Positions 1 to 8,595 of a DNA stretch of 64,000 nucleotides are shown here, piece after piece. Position 1 is the stretch's first letter. Every line of letters begins with the position of its first letter. The stretch is from an uncultured Eubacteriales bacterium. Its GTDB lineage: Bacteria; Bacillota; Clostridia; Christensenellales; Aristaeellaceae. The stretch lies in the NCBI GenBank assembly GCA_902781095.1, contig CACZHW010000004.1, forward strand, positions 94,335 to 158,334, given 5' to 3'. A program made the position numbers and the translations under genes. The notes under the pieces are model-generated. The model saw only the letters and a list, made by a program, of their open reading frames with translations, ran no database searches and was not told the DNA's origin.

Positions 1-122
1 GGGCGCAGGGACACAATATCATTTGAGTCTCGCGCCTCGGCCGGCGGTAAACCTTATCGCACTGGGCGACCGGCTGTCTATGGCACAGATCTTTTCAATT
101 CACAACGGGTATTATATCCATA

Positions 123-1697
123 TCACACGGGCGTGTCAAGCAGTTCTTTCAGCGCAGCGGCACTTTCGTAGCGGTAGACGCTGCCCCAGTCGTCCGCGTG
201 CGCCAGGTGCGCCGCGTCCGCCCAGCGCGGCGCGTTCAGCGCCTCCTCCGGCGAAAGATAGACGAACACCTCCCCCTGCGGGTCCTCGGCAAAGTGCCGC
301 TTCTCCTGCAGGTACGCGTTGAGCTTCAGGCTGCGCCAGCCGTCGGAATAGGTCGGCTCCTCCAGCACCCAGACCTCCAGCGCGCCGTCCGTCGCCTGCG
401 TCAGGTTCGCACCGTTCCAGAAGGTAGCGTATCCCTGCCGAAGGCCCGCGTCCTGCAGCCAGGCGGCCGCCTGCTCCTGGTCGGTCGCGCGGTGCGCCAG
501 ATCCTCCCGCACGTACACCGCCGCGTTCAGCGCGAAGACGCCCACGAAGATGAGGCCCAGCAGCCGCACGAGCGGGCGCGGCAGATTTGCGCGGTCAATG
601 CGCCGGTCCAGCACAGCGATCATCGCAAGCAGCCCCGGCAGGTAGTACTGGCAGCCGAAGTTCCCTGTGGAAAGGTTGACACCGATGCCGCAGAGGGCGG
701 CAAACAGCGCGTATCCGGCCAGGATTCGCGACGGCGTAAACACGCCCTCCTCCTCCCGCAGCGCGGCTGCAGGAGAAGCGAAGGCGAAGGCCGTTACCGC
801 AAGGGAAAGCAGGCTGAGCAGCCCGCGCAGCGAAAGGAGCCGCGACGCCTCGCGGAAGCCGAAGAATTCGACCGCCTCCGTAAACTGATAGGTCAAAATC
901 TCGGCGTCCGGCTCCAGAATGCGTGTAGCGCCGTAGCTGTCAAAGGTGAAAAAGCGCGAGAGCAAACGGGTGTTGAGGACGAAGCCTGCCAGCAGCAGCG
1001 CGAAGCTGAGCCCGGCCGCCGCCAGCTGCCAAAGCGGCAGGGAGCGCAGCGCCAAGGACAGCTCCTTCTCCCCGCGCAGCGCGTGCAGCCCTTCCCATAC
1101 GAGCGCCAGCCCCAGCGGCAGGGCGAACATCATCAGCAGCCGTACGCCCGCCAGACCGCCCCAGAGGGACAAAGCCGCTATGAGTGCGAGCCGCCGCACG
1201 CGCCCCTTCTCCCTGTCCATGCACATGAGCAGGCCCAGCAGCAGAAAGATGATGCCGAGGAAGACCGAATAGTAGCAGCCGTATACCGAAAACTCGGCAT
1301 AGACGCGGGTAAAGGGCAGCGCCAGCACCGCGGCGGCGTAAAGCCCGCCCGCGGCGAGGCCGCACGATCGCGCCATGTACAGGAAGCAGGCCAGCGTCAG
1401 GGCCAGCATCACCGAAACCGCGAAGACGCGGGCTGCGTGCCACGAGGAAAACAGCGCAAGCCCCAGCTGGTAGAGGGGCACGGGGCTGACCACGCGCAGC
1501 TCGCTGGAGTAATACCAGCTGTCCGTGACGAGGCGGCCCTCCCGGTTCAAAAGGTCGGAGAGCACCATCTCACTGGCCAGGTCCGCGTCCGGGTAATGCC
1601 TGCCCAGGCGCGCATACGCGGCCACGCTCGTGGCGAAGGCCAGAATCAGCAGCGCGGCGGGCAGCAGCCTTCCGCGGTTTTTTCCGTCGTTTCTCAT
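123..1697 (-). CDS. Polytopic membrane protein, possible GT-C-type glycosyltransferase
   Basis: A 524-residue protein with about ten or more hydrophobic segments spread over its whole length. The first transmembrane segment follows a basic N-terminus (MRNDGKNRGR). The loop after it contains YPDADLASEM, an acidic motif in the place where GT-C membrane glycosyltransferases carry catalytic Asp residues, and the C-terminal 130 residues look extracytoplasmic. That suggests a lipid-linked sugar transferase, but I do not recognise the exact family. It is the last gene before the window edge on this strand, 77 bases after glutamine synthetase and separated from it by a GC-rich hairpin, so co-transcription is uncertain. 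The first 122 bases of the window hold no gene that I can support. Confidence 0.75.
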   Translation of the reverse strand: MRNDGKNRGRLLPAALLILAFATSVAAYARLGRHYPDADLASEMVLSDLLNREGRLVTDSWYYSSELRVVSPVPLYQLGLALFSSWHAARVFAVSVMLALTLACFLYMARSCGLAAGGLYAAAVLALPFTRVYAEFSVYGCYYSVFLGIIFLLLGLLMCMDREKGRVRRLALIAALSLWGGLAGVRLLMMFALPLGLALVWEGLHALRGEKELSLALRSLPLWQLAAAGLSFALLLAGFVLNTRLLSRFFTFDSYGATRILEPDAEILTYQFTEAVEFFGFREASRLLSLRGLLSLLSLAVTAFAFASPAAALREEEGVFTPSRILAGYALFAALCGIGVNLSTGNFGCQYYLPGLLAMIAVLDRRIDRANLPRPLVRLLGLIFVGVFALNAAVYVREDLAHRATDQEQAAAWLQDAGLRQGYATFWNGANLTQATDGALEVWVLEEPTYSDGWRSLKLNAYLQEKRHFAEDPQGEVFVYLSPEEALNAPRWADAAHLAHADDWGSVYRYESAAALKELLDTPV

Positions 1698-1739
1698 GTC
1701 GTACAGCTTTCCCCCGGTCCGTCAATCGGGTTTACAGCA

Positions 1740-1764
1740 CGGCTCTCCCGCAAGGGGAGAGCCG
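1740..1764 (-). terminator. Hairpin after glutamine synthetase
   Basis: A 10-bp GC-rich stem (CGGCTCTCCC with its complement, four-base loop) lies just after the glutamine synthetase stop codon. The T-run is on the plus-strand side (GTCTTTT), and the minus-strand side lacks a clear U tract. It may be a weak or transcript-stabilising terminator for the minus-strand gene. Confidence 0.45.
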
Positions 1765-1774
1765 GTCTTTTCCG

Positions 1775-3874
1775 TTACACGTTAAACAGCAGCTCGTCGT
1801 AACCCGGGACGGGCCAGACGCCGGCATCGCAGATGCCCTCCAGCAGGTCCATGGGGGCGCGCAGCACCGTCATCGCGGGCAGGATCTCGTCCCTGCAGGC
1901 CGCGGCGCGCGCCGCGCCGGAGAGCTTCGTGATTCTCGACTGCTTCTCCTGCAGCTCCGACAGCGCGCGGGTAGCCTGCCGCAGCAGGATGCACGTGCGC
2001 TCCAGCAGCTCCTTCTGCGCGGAGGCGTCCGCTCCGGCTTCGGCTACAGCGTTGGCAGCGCGGGCCACCTCGCCCGTCCAGCGCACCACCGCCGGCAGGA
2101 TCTCCTTGCCGGCCATGTCGATCATGGTCAGCGCCTCGATGTTGATCACCTTGGCGTACTGCTCCCAGGCCACGTCGGCGCGCGCCGCCAGCTCCTTGGC
2201 CGTATACACGCCGTGGCGCGCGAACAGCGCGGTCGTGTCCTGCGAAAGGTACGCCGGGATCGCGTCCACCATCGTGCGGATGTTGGGCAGCCCCCGCCGC
2301 TCCGCCTCCGCGATCCAGTCCTCCGTATAGCCGTTGCCGTTGAAGATGATCCGCTGGTGCGCCGTCAGCTCCCGCTGCAGCAGCGCCGGGACGGCTGCCG
2401 CCGGATCCTCCTGCTGCTCGAGCTCGTCGGCGAATTCACACAGGGACTCGGCCACGATGGTGCACAGCACGGTATTCGCGTCCGCGATGCACGCGGTGGA
2501 GGGCACCATGCGGAACTCGAACTTGTTGCCGGTAAAGGCAAAGGGCGAGGTGCGGTTGCGGTCCGTCGCGTCCCTGCGGATGTGCGGCAGGGTGGAAACG
2601 CCCACGCTCATCTCCGAGAAGCTGGGCACCTGCTCGTCGCTGCCGCGGATGATGTGCTCCACCACCGCCGTCAGCTGGTCGCCCAGGAAGACGGAGAGGA
2701 TCGCCGGCGGCGCCTCGTCCCCGCCCAGCCGGTGGTCGTTGCCCGGCGTCGCGGCGGAGAGCCGCAGCAGCGGCGCGTATTCGTCCACTGCTTTCAGCAC
2801 CGCGGTGAGGAAGAGCAAAAACTCCGTATTGGCCTGCGGGTCGCGGCCCGGGTCCAGCAGGTTGCGCCCGCCGTCCGTCTGCAGGGAGAAGTTGTCGTGT
2901 TTTCCGCTGCCGTTGACGCCGGCGAAGGGCTTTTCGTGCAGCAGGCAGACGAGGTTGTGCCGCCTGGCCACCTTCTTCATCACGTTCATGACCAGCATGT
3001 TCTGGTCGGAGGCCACGTTGGCCGTCGTGTGCACGCTGGCCAGCTCGTGCTGGGCGGGCGCCGCCTCGTTGTGTTCCGTCTTGGCGGGGATACCCAGCCG
3101 CCAGAGCTCCAGGTCGACCTCCCGCATGAAGGCCGCCACGCGCTCCTTGATCGCGCCGAAGTAGTGGTCCTCCATCTCCTGCCCCTTGGGCGGCATGGCG
3201 CCGAAGAGCGTGCGGCCCGTAAAGATCAGGTCCTTGCGGCGCTTGTACGTCGCCTCGTCCACGATGAAGTACTCCTGCTCCGCGCCCACGGAGGGGATGA
3301 CCCGCCGCGTTTCGGTGTCCCCGAAGAGGCGGAGTACGCGGACGGCCTGGCGGCTGACGGCCTCCATCGCCCGCAGCAGCGGCGTCTTCTCGTCCAGTGC
3401 CTCGCCCGTATAGGCGCAGAAAGCCGTCGGGATGCACAGCGTGCGGGTTCCTCCGTTGTCGTAGAGGAAGGCCGGGCTGGTCACATCCCAGACTGTATAG
3501 CCGCGCGCCTCAAAGGTCGCGCGGATGCCGCCCGAAGGGAAGGAAGAAGCGTCCGGCTCGCCGCGGATAAGCTCCTTGCCCCGCAGCTCCATAATGACGC
3601 CGCCGTCCCCGTCCGGGCTGATGAAAGAATCGTGCTTTTCCGCCGTCGTTCCCGTCAGCGGCTGAAACCAGTGGGTGTAGTGCGTGGCGCCGTTTTCCAC
3701 AGCCCACTCCTTCATGGCGCAGGCGACGGCGCCCGCCAGTTCGGCATCCAGTTCCACCCCGGTCTCTATGCAGCCGTGCAGCCGCCGGTACAGCTCCTTG
3801 GGCAGCCTGCGTCGCATTTCCCTGTCTCCGAAGACCGCGTTTCCGAACAGCGCGGGGATTTGCGTTTTGTCCAT
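1775..3874 (-). CDS. glnN: Glutamine synthetase type III
   Basis: ATP-dependent amidation of glutamate with ammonia, the main entry of ammonium into organic nitrogen. The 699-residue length is that of the large GSIII class, not GSI (about 450). The N-terminal GSIII region (FGNAVFGD, residues 10-17) is followed by the catalytic core with the conserved NGSGKHDNFS block and acidic metal-binding stretches such as GAEQEYF. I chose ATG 3874 because GGGAGG sits seven bases upstream; a TTG nine codons further upstream lacks such a site. A good promoter precedes it at 3912-3941, so it is probably transcribed from its own start. No GlnR-type operator was recognised. Confidence 0.96.
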   Translation of the reverse strand: MDKTQIPALFGNAVFGDREMRRRLPKELYRRLHGCIETGVELDAELAGAVACAMKEWAVENGATHYTHWFQPLTGTTAEKHDSFISPDGDGGVIMELRGKELIRGEPDASSFPSGGIRATFEARGYTVWDVTSPAFLYDNGGTRTLCIPTAFCAYTGEALDEKTPLLRAMEAVSRQAVRVLRLFGDTETRRVIPSVGAEQEYFIVDEATYKRRKDLIFTGRTLFGAMPPKGQEMEDHYFGAIKERVAAFMREVDLELWRLGIPAKTEHNEAAPAQHELASVHTTANVASDQNMLVMNVMKKVARRHNLVCLLHEKPFAGVNGSGKHDNFSLQTDGGRNLLDPGRDPQANTEFLLFLTAVLKAVDEYAPLLRLSAATPGNDHRLGGDEAPPAILSVFLGDQLTAVVEHIIRGSDEQVPSFSEMSVGVSTLPHIRRDATDRNRTSPFAFTGNKFEFRMVPSTACIADANTVLCTIVAESLCEFADELEQQEDPAAAVPALLQRELTAHQRIIFNGNGYTEDWIAEAERRGLPNIRTMVDAIPAYLSQDTTALFARHGVYTAKELAARADVAWEQYAKVINIEALTMIDMAGKEILPAVVRWTGEVARAANAVAEAGADASAQKELLERTCILLRQATRALSELQEKQSRITKLSGAARAAACRDEILPAMTVLRAPMDLLEGICDAGVWPVPGYDELLFNV

Positions 3875-3911
3875 GCGTCTTCCTCCCGTCTCTTGCGGCA
3901 AGATACGGGGA

Positions 3912-3941
3912 ATTATACCATTTTCATGCGCATGGAGACAA
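3912..3941 (-). promoter_or_regulatory. Sigma-A-type promoter of glutamine synthetase
   Basis: On the minus strand, TTGTCT and TATAAT are separated by 18 bases, and the -10 is preceded by TGG (extended -10). Transcription would start near 3905, giving a leader of about 30 bases before ATG 3874. Confidence 0.65.
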
Positions 3942-3954
3942 GTGCAAGATGGCG

Positions 3955-4647
3955 TTATCTCGCCTCAAACTGCACGGTGACGCTGGCGGCGACGTTCACG
4001 CTGCCGCTGCGGATGCCCGTGCCCTGCGCGCGCTTGCTTTCCATCGCCGCGTCCGTGGAGGCGCCCTCGTATACCGTATCGTACACGGCGTTCTCCGTCA
4101 CCTTCTCGGTCTTCCCCAGCGTAAGGCCGGAGGCGGCCGCCAGAACGCCGGCTTTCTCCCGCGCCGCTTCCACGGCCCGCTTCAGCGCCTCCAGGTACAG
4201 TTCGTGCCGGCCTGTGCAGTCGAAGGCGATGCTGTTGAACTCCGTCATGCCGCCGTCCGACATCGCGCTGACGACCTCGTCCAGCATGGAGACGTCCCGG
4301 CAGGTCACGACCAGCGAGTGGTTCGCCTGATAGCCGGTGATCTCCGGCTCGCCCTGCGGGTCGCTGTAATCGTAGACCGGGTAGTAGCCGTAATAGTCGG
4401 TCACGATGTCCTCTTTGGCGATCCCGAGCGCCTCCAGCCGCGCCGTCACCTGTTCAATCACGGCCGTGACCTTCTGCTGCGCCTGTGCCACGCTGCCGGC
4501 GCGCACATTGGCGCCGCAGGATACGCGCGCCAGATCCGGGTCGGCGGTGAGCACAGCGCTGCCCTGCGCCGTGATTTCCGTATCCGCAAGGCCACACGCT
4601 GAAAGGGCGATCAGAAGCACGAAGAGCATTGCAAACAGCTTTTTCAT
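3955..4647 (-). CDS. SIMPL-domain (DUF541) lipoprotein
   Basis: A 230-residue exported protein. The N-terminus MKKLFAMLFVLLIALSAC is a signal peptide ending in an LSAC lipobox, so Cys18 is probably lipidated and the protein anchored to the outer face of the membrane. The rest matches the SIMPL (DUF541) fold, recognised by the start ITAQGSAVLTADPD and the region around VTARLEALGIAKEDI. The biochemical role of this family in Firmicutes is not established. Start ATG 4647 has GGGAGG seven bases upstream; 25 extra upstream codons in frame lack a ribosome site. It stands alone between two unrelated genes; a TATAAT-like -10 on this strand lies at 4763-4768. Confidence 0.88.
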   Translation of the reverse strand: MKKLFAMLFVLLIALSACGLADTEITAQGSAVLTADPDLARVSCGANVRAGSVAQAQQKVTAVIEQVTARLEALGIAKEDIVTDYYGYYPVYDYSDPQGEPEITGYQANHSLVVTCRDVSMLDEVVSAMSDGGMTEFNSIAFDCTGRHELYLEALKRAVEAAREKAGVLAAASGLTLGKTEKVTENAVYDTVYEGASTDAAMESKRAQGTGIRSGSVNVAASVTVQFEAR

Positions 4648-4805
4648 TTTTTCCTCCCTGATCCCGCTTTGGATTGCGCGCCCTCCGGCACGGAGGCCGC
4701 CTTGTGCGGGATCTTCAACCATGGGACGCGGAGCCCCGGCCGTTTTATCCCGTATGACGCAAATTATATGAAACTGCCGCGCAGCAGCCGCCCAGAGATC
4801 CTGTT

Positions 4806-6395
4806 TTACCTTCGGTGACCCATCCTGCCCGCAAAGCCGGCGCTCTGTCCCGCGCTCGTCGTCCGGCCGGTCAGCTGGATCTCCGTCTCCTCCTCCCCCA
4901 CCTGCAGGATGACCGTCTGTCCCTCCTCCAGCTCCGGCGAGGAGAAGACGACGGAGTCCCCGCTGTCCTTCGCCGTATGCTCAAAGAGCACCGTACCGTC
5001 CGAAAGAGAAACGCGGATCACGTCCCCCGCCTCGAAGGCGAGCCCCGCGTACCGGAAGGAAACCTGCGCCGAGTCTTCCCCGAAGCACTCGTCCATGCCG
5101 GAGGCGCCGACGGCCAGCACGGTTCCGCCCGAGGCGATCAGGCTTCCGCCGTTTTCGCTGCCGGAATCCAGCGCGCCGTTCATGGATTCGGACGGCCCGT
5201 CCACGACGACGGTTCCGCCCTCAATGACGAGGTCCCCGTTGGAATCCAGGCCGTCTCCGCCTGCGTGCACGCGCACGGTCCCGCCCGAAATGCGCAGGAG
5301 CGCCGGGGCTGCCGACGTGCTGTCCGTCTCCTTCGCGCCTTCGCCCGGCGCAAAGTCCCCCGGCTGCCCGCCCTTTTCCGGGCCTGCACCCTGCGGGAAG
5401 TCCATACCCCCGGGCGGCTCCATCCCTTCCGCAGGTTCCATGCCCTCCGGCGGCTCCATCCCTTCAGGCGGCTTTGCGCCTTCCGGCATCCCAGCCCGCT
5501 CTCCGCCGGCAAAATCCGGTTCCGCGGAGCTCCCCGCGGCGGCGGCGTTCATGCCGTCGTCCTCCGCGGTGACGTCGATGTCCCCACCCAGGATGACGAT
5601 CTCCTCCGCCTCCAGGCCCTCGTAGCTTTCCGTCACGGTGAGGCTGCCGCCCGAGACCGTCAGCTTCGTTTCCGCATGCACGCCGTCGTCCCCCGCGCAG
5701 ATGACGAGACTGCCGCCCGCAATTTCGATCCACCCCGTATCCGGCTTGCTCTCGTCTCCGTCGGCATGGAGGCCGTCTTCCCCGGCCGTGACGGAAATCC
5801 CGCCGCCCGTAATGCGGATGAAGTCGTTGGCGCGCAGACCTGCCTTCGCGGCTTCGATTGCCAGCGTCCCGCCGCTGACGGTCAGGCTGTCGGCCGCCTG
5901 CACGCCGTGTTTGCCCGCGCTCACCAGCGTCAGGCTGCCCGCGCCGTCCAGCAGCAAATCCGCCTTGGTAACCAGGGCGGAGGCTGCGTCGTCCCCCTGC
6001 GCCGTGCTTTTAAGGCGGTTTTCGGAGCCTTCGGCCGTCAAAACCGTCACCCGGCTGCAGGAGGCGATCTCCAGCGCGCTGCCCGTGCTGCTCGTCACGT
6101 CCAGCCCGTCCAGCACGAGCGTCACGTAGCCCTTCTTCCCGGCCTCCACGACAATGCGGCCTTCCTGCCACGTGCCCGTCAGGCGGTAGGTTCCGCTCCC
6201 GCCCAGGGTCAGTACCCCGTCTTCCAGCGTCACGCCGTCGCCCGTCCACTCTGCCGTATCGCCCGTAAGCGTGATCTCCGCCGTCCATACGGTCTCGGCA
6301 TCCGCGGTGCCTGAGCCACCGTACGCGTCGCCGAAAAGCACCAGCACACACAGCATTACAAAAGCCAAAGCGGCTGCAATCGTTTCATTTTTCAT
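4806..6395 (-). CDS. Secreted carbohydrate-binding domain protein (DUF4353/Cthe_2159-like)
   Basis: A 529-residue exported protein. A signal segment (residues 1-27) is followed by many short beta repeats of the form LTVSGGSL / IRITGGGI / LVIEGGTV, each with Asp-rich turns (GDDGVHAE, EDGLHADG, GGDGLDSN). This is the beta-helix pattern of the Cthe_2159-like family, whose founding member binds acidic plant polysaccharide and calcium. About two-thirds of the way in, a low-complexity linker repeats PPEGME/PAEGME (near 5398-5492) and splits the helix. ATG 6395 is used because AGGAGG lies eight bases upstream; GTG 6404 is too close to it. No wall-sorting signal is visible at the C-terminus, so the protein is probably released. 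No CotH-type partner gene is adjacent. Confidence 0.82.
   Translation of the reverse strand: MKNETIAAALAFVMLCVLVLFGDAYGGSGTADAETVWTAEITLTGDTAEWTGDGVTLEDGVLTLGGSGTYRLTGTWQEGRIVVEAGKKGYVTLVLDGLDVTSSTGSALEIASCSRVTVLTAEGSENRLKSTAQGDDAASALVTKADLLLDGAGSLTLVSAGKHGVQAADSLTVSGGTLAIEAAKAGLRANDFIRITGGGISVTAGEDGLHADGDESKPDTGWIEIAGGSLVICAGDDGVHAETKLTVSGGSLTVTESYEGLEAEEIVILGGDIDVTAEDDGMNAAAAGSSAEPDFAGGERAGMPEGAKPPEGMEPPEGMEPAEGMEPPGGMDFPQGAGPEKGGQPGDFAPGEGAKETDSTSAAPALLRISGGTVRVHAGGDGLDSNGDLVIEGGTVVVDGPSESMNGALDSGSENGGSLIASGGTVLAVGASGMDECFGEDSAQVSFRYAGLAFEAGDVIRVSLSDGTVLFEHTAKDSGDSVVFSSPELEEGQTVILQVGEEETEIQLTGRTTSAGQSAGFAGRMGHRR
5398..5492 (-). repeat. 18-bp coding microrepeat (PPEGME units)
   Basis: Four to five imperfect 18-base units encode PPEGME, PPEGME, PAEGME and PPGGMD inside the carbohydrate-binding protein. 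They form a flexible acidic linker between two beta-repeat blocks. Confidence 0.7.
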
Positions 6396-6476
6396 CAGGC
6401 TCACCTCCTGTCGGTTCGCCCATTATGCCATGCGATTGTGGCATCCGCATGAACGCACCCGGAAGAGATCTTGACG

Positions 6477-6501
6477 AAAAAACCTCCCCGGAAAGGGGAG
6501 G
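6477..6501 (-). terminator. Rho-independent terminator of the pilus/c-di-GMP operon
   Basis: On the minus strand, CCTCCCC and GGGGAGG form a 7-bp stem with a five-base loop, followed by six T residues. It lies 21 bases after the Hpt stop codon. An almost identical terminator follows the second Hpt gene at 16081-16105. Confidence 0.85.
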
Positions 6502-6522
6502 AAAACCGCCTTTTATCGCCGT

Positions 6523-6867
6523 TCAGCCTTTGCACAGGGCCACGAACGCGTCCCGCTGGCGCCGCGCCTCGGAAAGAAGCGCCGCGCAGTCCGCCTTCTG
6601 CCGCCCGCGCAGCAGCTCCGTCATCTCGGAAACGGGCGCAAGCCACGGGGTCAGCGCCAGGTTGGCCAGCACGCCCTTGAGCGCGTGCGCCGCCTCGAAG
6701 GCGGCGGAGTAATCCTCCGCCCCCAGCGCTTCCTCCAGGCGGGCAAAATTCCCGTCTTGCGCGGCCATGCCGGCCAGGCGGAGATAGAAGGCCTCGTTTC
6801 CGCAGCAGCGCGTCAGCCCCTCGTCCACATTCGCGCCCCAGGCGCGCAGCGCATCGATCGTCAGCAT
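6523..6867 (-). CDS. Hpt (histidine phosphotransfer) protein, copy 1
   Basis: A 114-residue helical protein with the Hpt signature AAHALKGVLANL; His61 is the expected phospho-acceptor. Such proteins relay phosphoryl groups between a hybrid histidine kinase and a receiver domain. Its ATG overlaps the end of the upstream receiver-GGDEF-EAL gene (ATGCTGA), so the two are translationally coupled and the receiver there is the obvious partner. No histidine kinase is encoded in the window, so the phosphate source lies elsewhere. A paralogue with 102 of 114 identical residues is at 16124-16468. Confidence 0.9.
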   Translation of the reverse strand: MLTIDALRAWGANVDEGLTRCCGNEAFYLRLAGMAAQDGNFARLEEALGAEDYSAAFEAAHALKGVLANLALTPWLAPVSEMTELLRGRQKADCAALLSEARRQRDAFVALCKG

Positions 6868-8564
6868 TCCTCTTTTCCTCCTTTGATGAAGCGTTCAAAC
6901 TCCTCCGGCGGCAACGGCCGGGAAAAATAGTAGCCCTGGATGATGTCGCACCCCGCGCTCTTCAGCATGTCGACCTGCTCCTGCTCTTCCACGCCCTCCA
7001 CGATGGTGGGCACGCCCAGGCAGCCGGCCAGGTTCATCAGCACGCGGATGATCTCCCGGTTCTTACCGCTCTTTTCGATGTTCTGTACGAACTTCATATC
7101 GAGCTTGAGGGCATCCACCGGCATCATAAAAAGCATATTGAGCGACGAGTAGCCGGAGCCGAAGTCGTCCATCTCCACCTTGAAGCCGGCCTCCCGCAGG
7201 GCCGAAACCATCGCCAAAAGCTGGGCGGTGTCCTCCGTATAAGCCGATTCCGTGATCTCCAGCCAGTATTCGCCCGGGGAGAGCGCGTATTTCTCCATGA
7301 GCCCCGCAAACCACTGGCCGAGGTTCGGGTCGTACAGGTCGATCCGGGAGACGTTGACGGAAACCGGGATGCTGACGCCGAAGCGGTCCTTCCACTCCCG
7401 CATCTGCGCGGCCGCGCGCTCCCAGATGTGGCGTTCCAGCTGGCTGATGAGGCCGTTTTGCTCGAAGAGCGGGATAAAGACGCCCGGGCTGATGAAACCC
7501 AGCTCCGGATGCCGCCAGCGCACCAGCGCCTCCGCGCTGCACAGCACGGGCTCCTCGCCCCGGATGTTGAACTTCGGCTGATAGTACACGCAGAACTGTC
7601 CGGACGCGATAGCCTCCCCCATGTCGTTCATCAGCCGCTCCGCGTACACCTCGCGCGCATGCAGCTCGTCGCTGTAGACGTTCACGCACTGCTTGTAGTC
7701 GTCGCGGATCGCGTCGCAGGCCGCCTTGGCCCGGTCGAACCGGTGTTCCATCTCCATCTCTTTGTCCGCCGCCGGGTATACGCCGAAGCGGACGCGGATG
7801 CGAACCGCGTCGCTGAGTTCGTCCAGCACCTGCCCCAGGCGCCGGCGCAGCGGCTCGTAACTCTCCTGATGCCGGCAGTAGAGGTAGAAGAGGTCCGACC
7901 CGCACCGGGCCGCAAGCCCGTCGTGTTCCCCGGCAAAGCCGGCGAGAACCCCGCCGATCGCGCGCAGCACGCGGTCGCCGTAGGCGCGCCCGTTCATCTC
8001 GTTGAGCAGGCGGAAGCGGTCGATGTCCAGCGCCACGGCGTCCATTTCACAATCGGAAAGCTGCCTGTCCCGCTGCCCCGCGTACTCGTAGAAGAACGCG
8101 CGGTTATACAGCCCCGTCAGCGGGTCGTTTTCGGCCGCCTCGATCAACTGCCTGTCCTCGAAGAGCTCCACGACGCGGTTGACGCGTGCCAGAACGGCCT
8201 CCGGCGCGTTGTACGGCTTTTTGATGAAGTCCACCGCGCCGAGCTTTAAGCACTCCACTTCAGCGCGCGCCTCGGAGGTCAGCACGATGACCGGGATATC
8301 CCGCGCCGCTTCCAGCGTCCGCATTTCGTGCAGCACGTCAAAGCCGCTCATCACCGGCATCAGCAGATCCAGCAGCAGTACGGAGATATCCGCCCCCCGC
8401 TCCCGCAGGAGTCGCATCGCCTCCCTGCCGTCCCCGGCGGGCAGGATGTCGTAATCGTCCTGCAGGATGAAGCCCAGCATCTCCCGGTTGACGGCCTCGT
8501 CGTCCACCACAAGCGCAAGGCGTTTGTTCAGCCTCGCGTAACGCTTACCGTACAGCGTCACCAC
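6861..8564 (-). CDS. Receiver-GGDEF-EAL response regulator, probable c-di-GMP phosphodiesterase
   Basis: A 567-residue protein with three domains. A CheY-like receiver (residues about 14-135) has acidic pocket DDE at 21-23, phospho-acceptor Asp66 and Lys in KKPYN. A GGDEF-like domain (about 145-300) is decayed: the signature reads CGSDL at 221-225, so cyclase activity is unlikely. The EAL domain (about 320-565) keeps EALVRW, the ITES loop, DDFGSGYSS, LKLDMKF and VEGVEE, so it should hydrolyse c-di-GMP. The family makes it likely that phosphorylation of the receiver controls the EAL domain. The start is uncertain: two GTG codons in tandem (8564, 8561) follow AAAGGCG. It lies 31 bases after the diguanylate cyclase gene, so synthesis and degradation are encoded side by side. 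Confidence 0.93.
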   Translation of the reverse strand: MVTLYGKRYARLNKRLALVVDDEAVNREMLGFILQDDYDILPAGDGREAMRLLRERGADISVLLLDLLMPVMSGFDVLHEMRTLEAARDIPVIVLTSEARAEVECLKLGAVDFIKKPYNAPEAVLARVNRVVELFEDRQLIEAAENDPLTGLYNRAFFYEYAGQRDRQLSDCEMDAVALDIDRFRLLNEMNGRAYGDRVLRAIGGVLAGFAGEHDGLAARCGSDLFYLYCRHQESYEPLRRRLGQVLDELSDAVRIRVRFGVYPAADKEMEMEHRFDRAKAACDAIRDDYKQCVNVYSDELHAREVYAERLMNDMGEAIASGQFCVYYQPKFNIRGEEPVLCSAEALVRWRHPELGFISPGVFIPLFEQNGLISQLERHIWERAAAQMREWKDRFGVSIPVSVNVSRIDLYDPNLGQWFAGLMEKYALSPGEYWLEITESAYTEDTAQLLAMVSALREAGFKVEMDDFGSGYSSLNMLFMMPVDALKLDMKFVQNIEKSGKNREIIRVLMNLAGCLGVPTIVEGVEEQEQVDMLKSAGCDIIQGYYFSRPLPPEEFERFIKGGKEEC

Positions 8565-8595
8565 CGCCTTTCATGCACCGGGCACTTCTCTTTCC

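Noticed and set aside
198..4330. Long plus-strand reading frames (534 and 705 codons) opposite the membrane protein and glutamine synthetase genes
   Set aside because: They are rich in Arg, Gln, Val and His with no domain, typical antisense shadows of high-G+C genes; the minus-strand products are recognised proteins.
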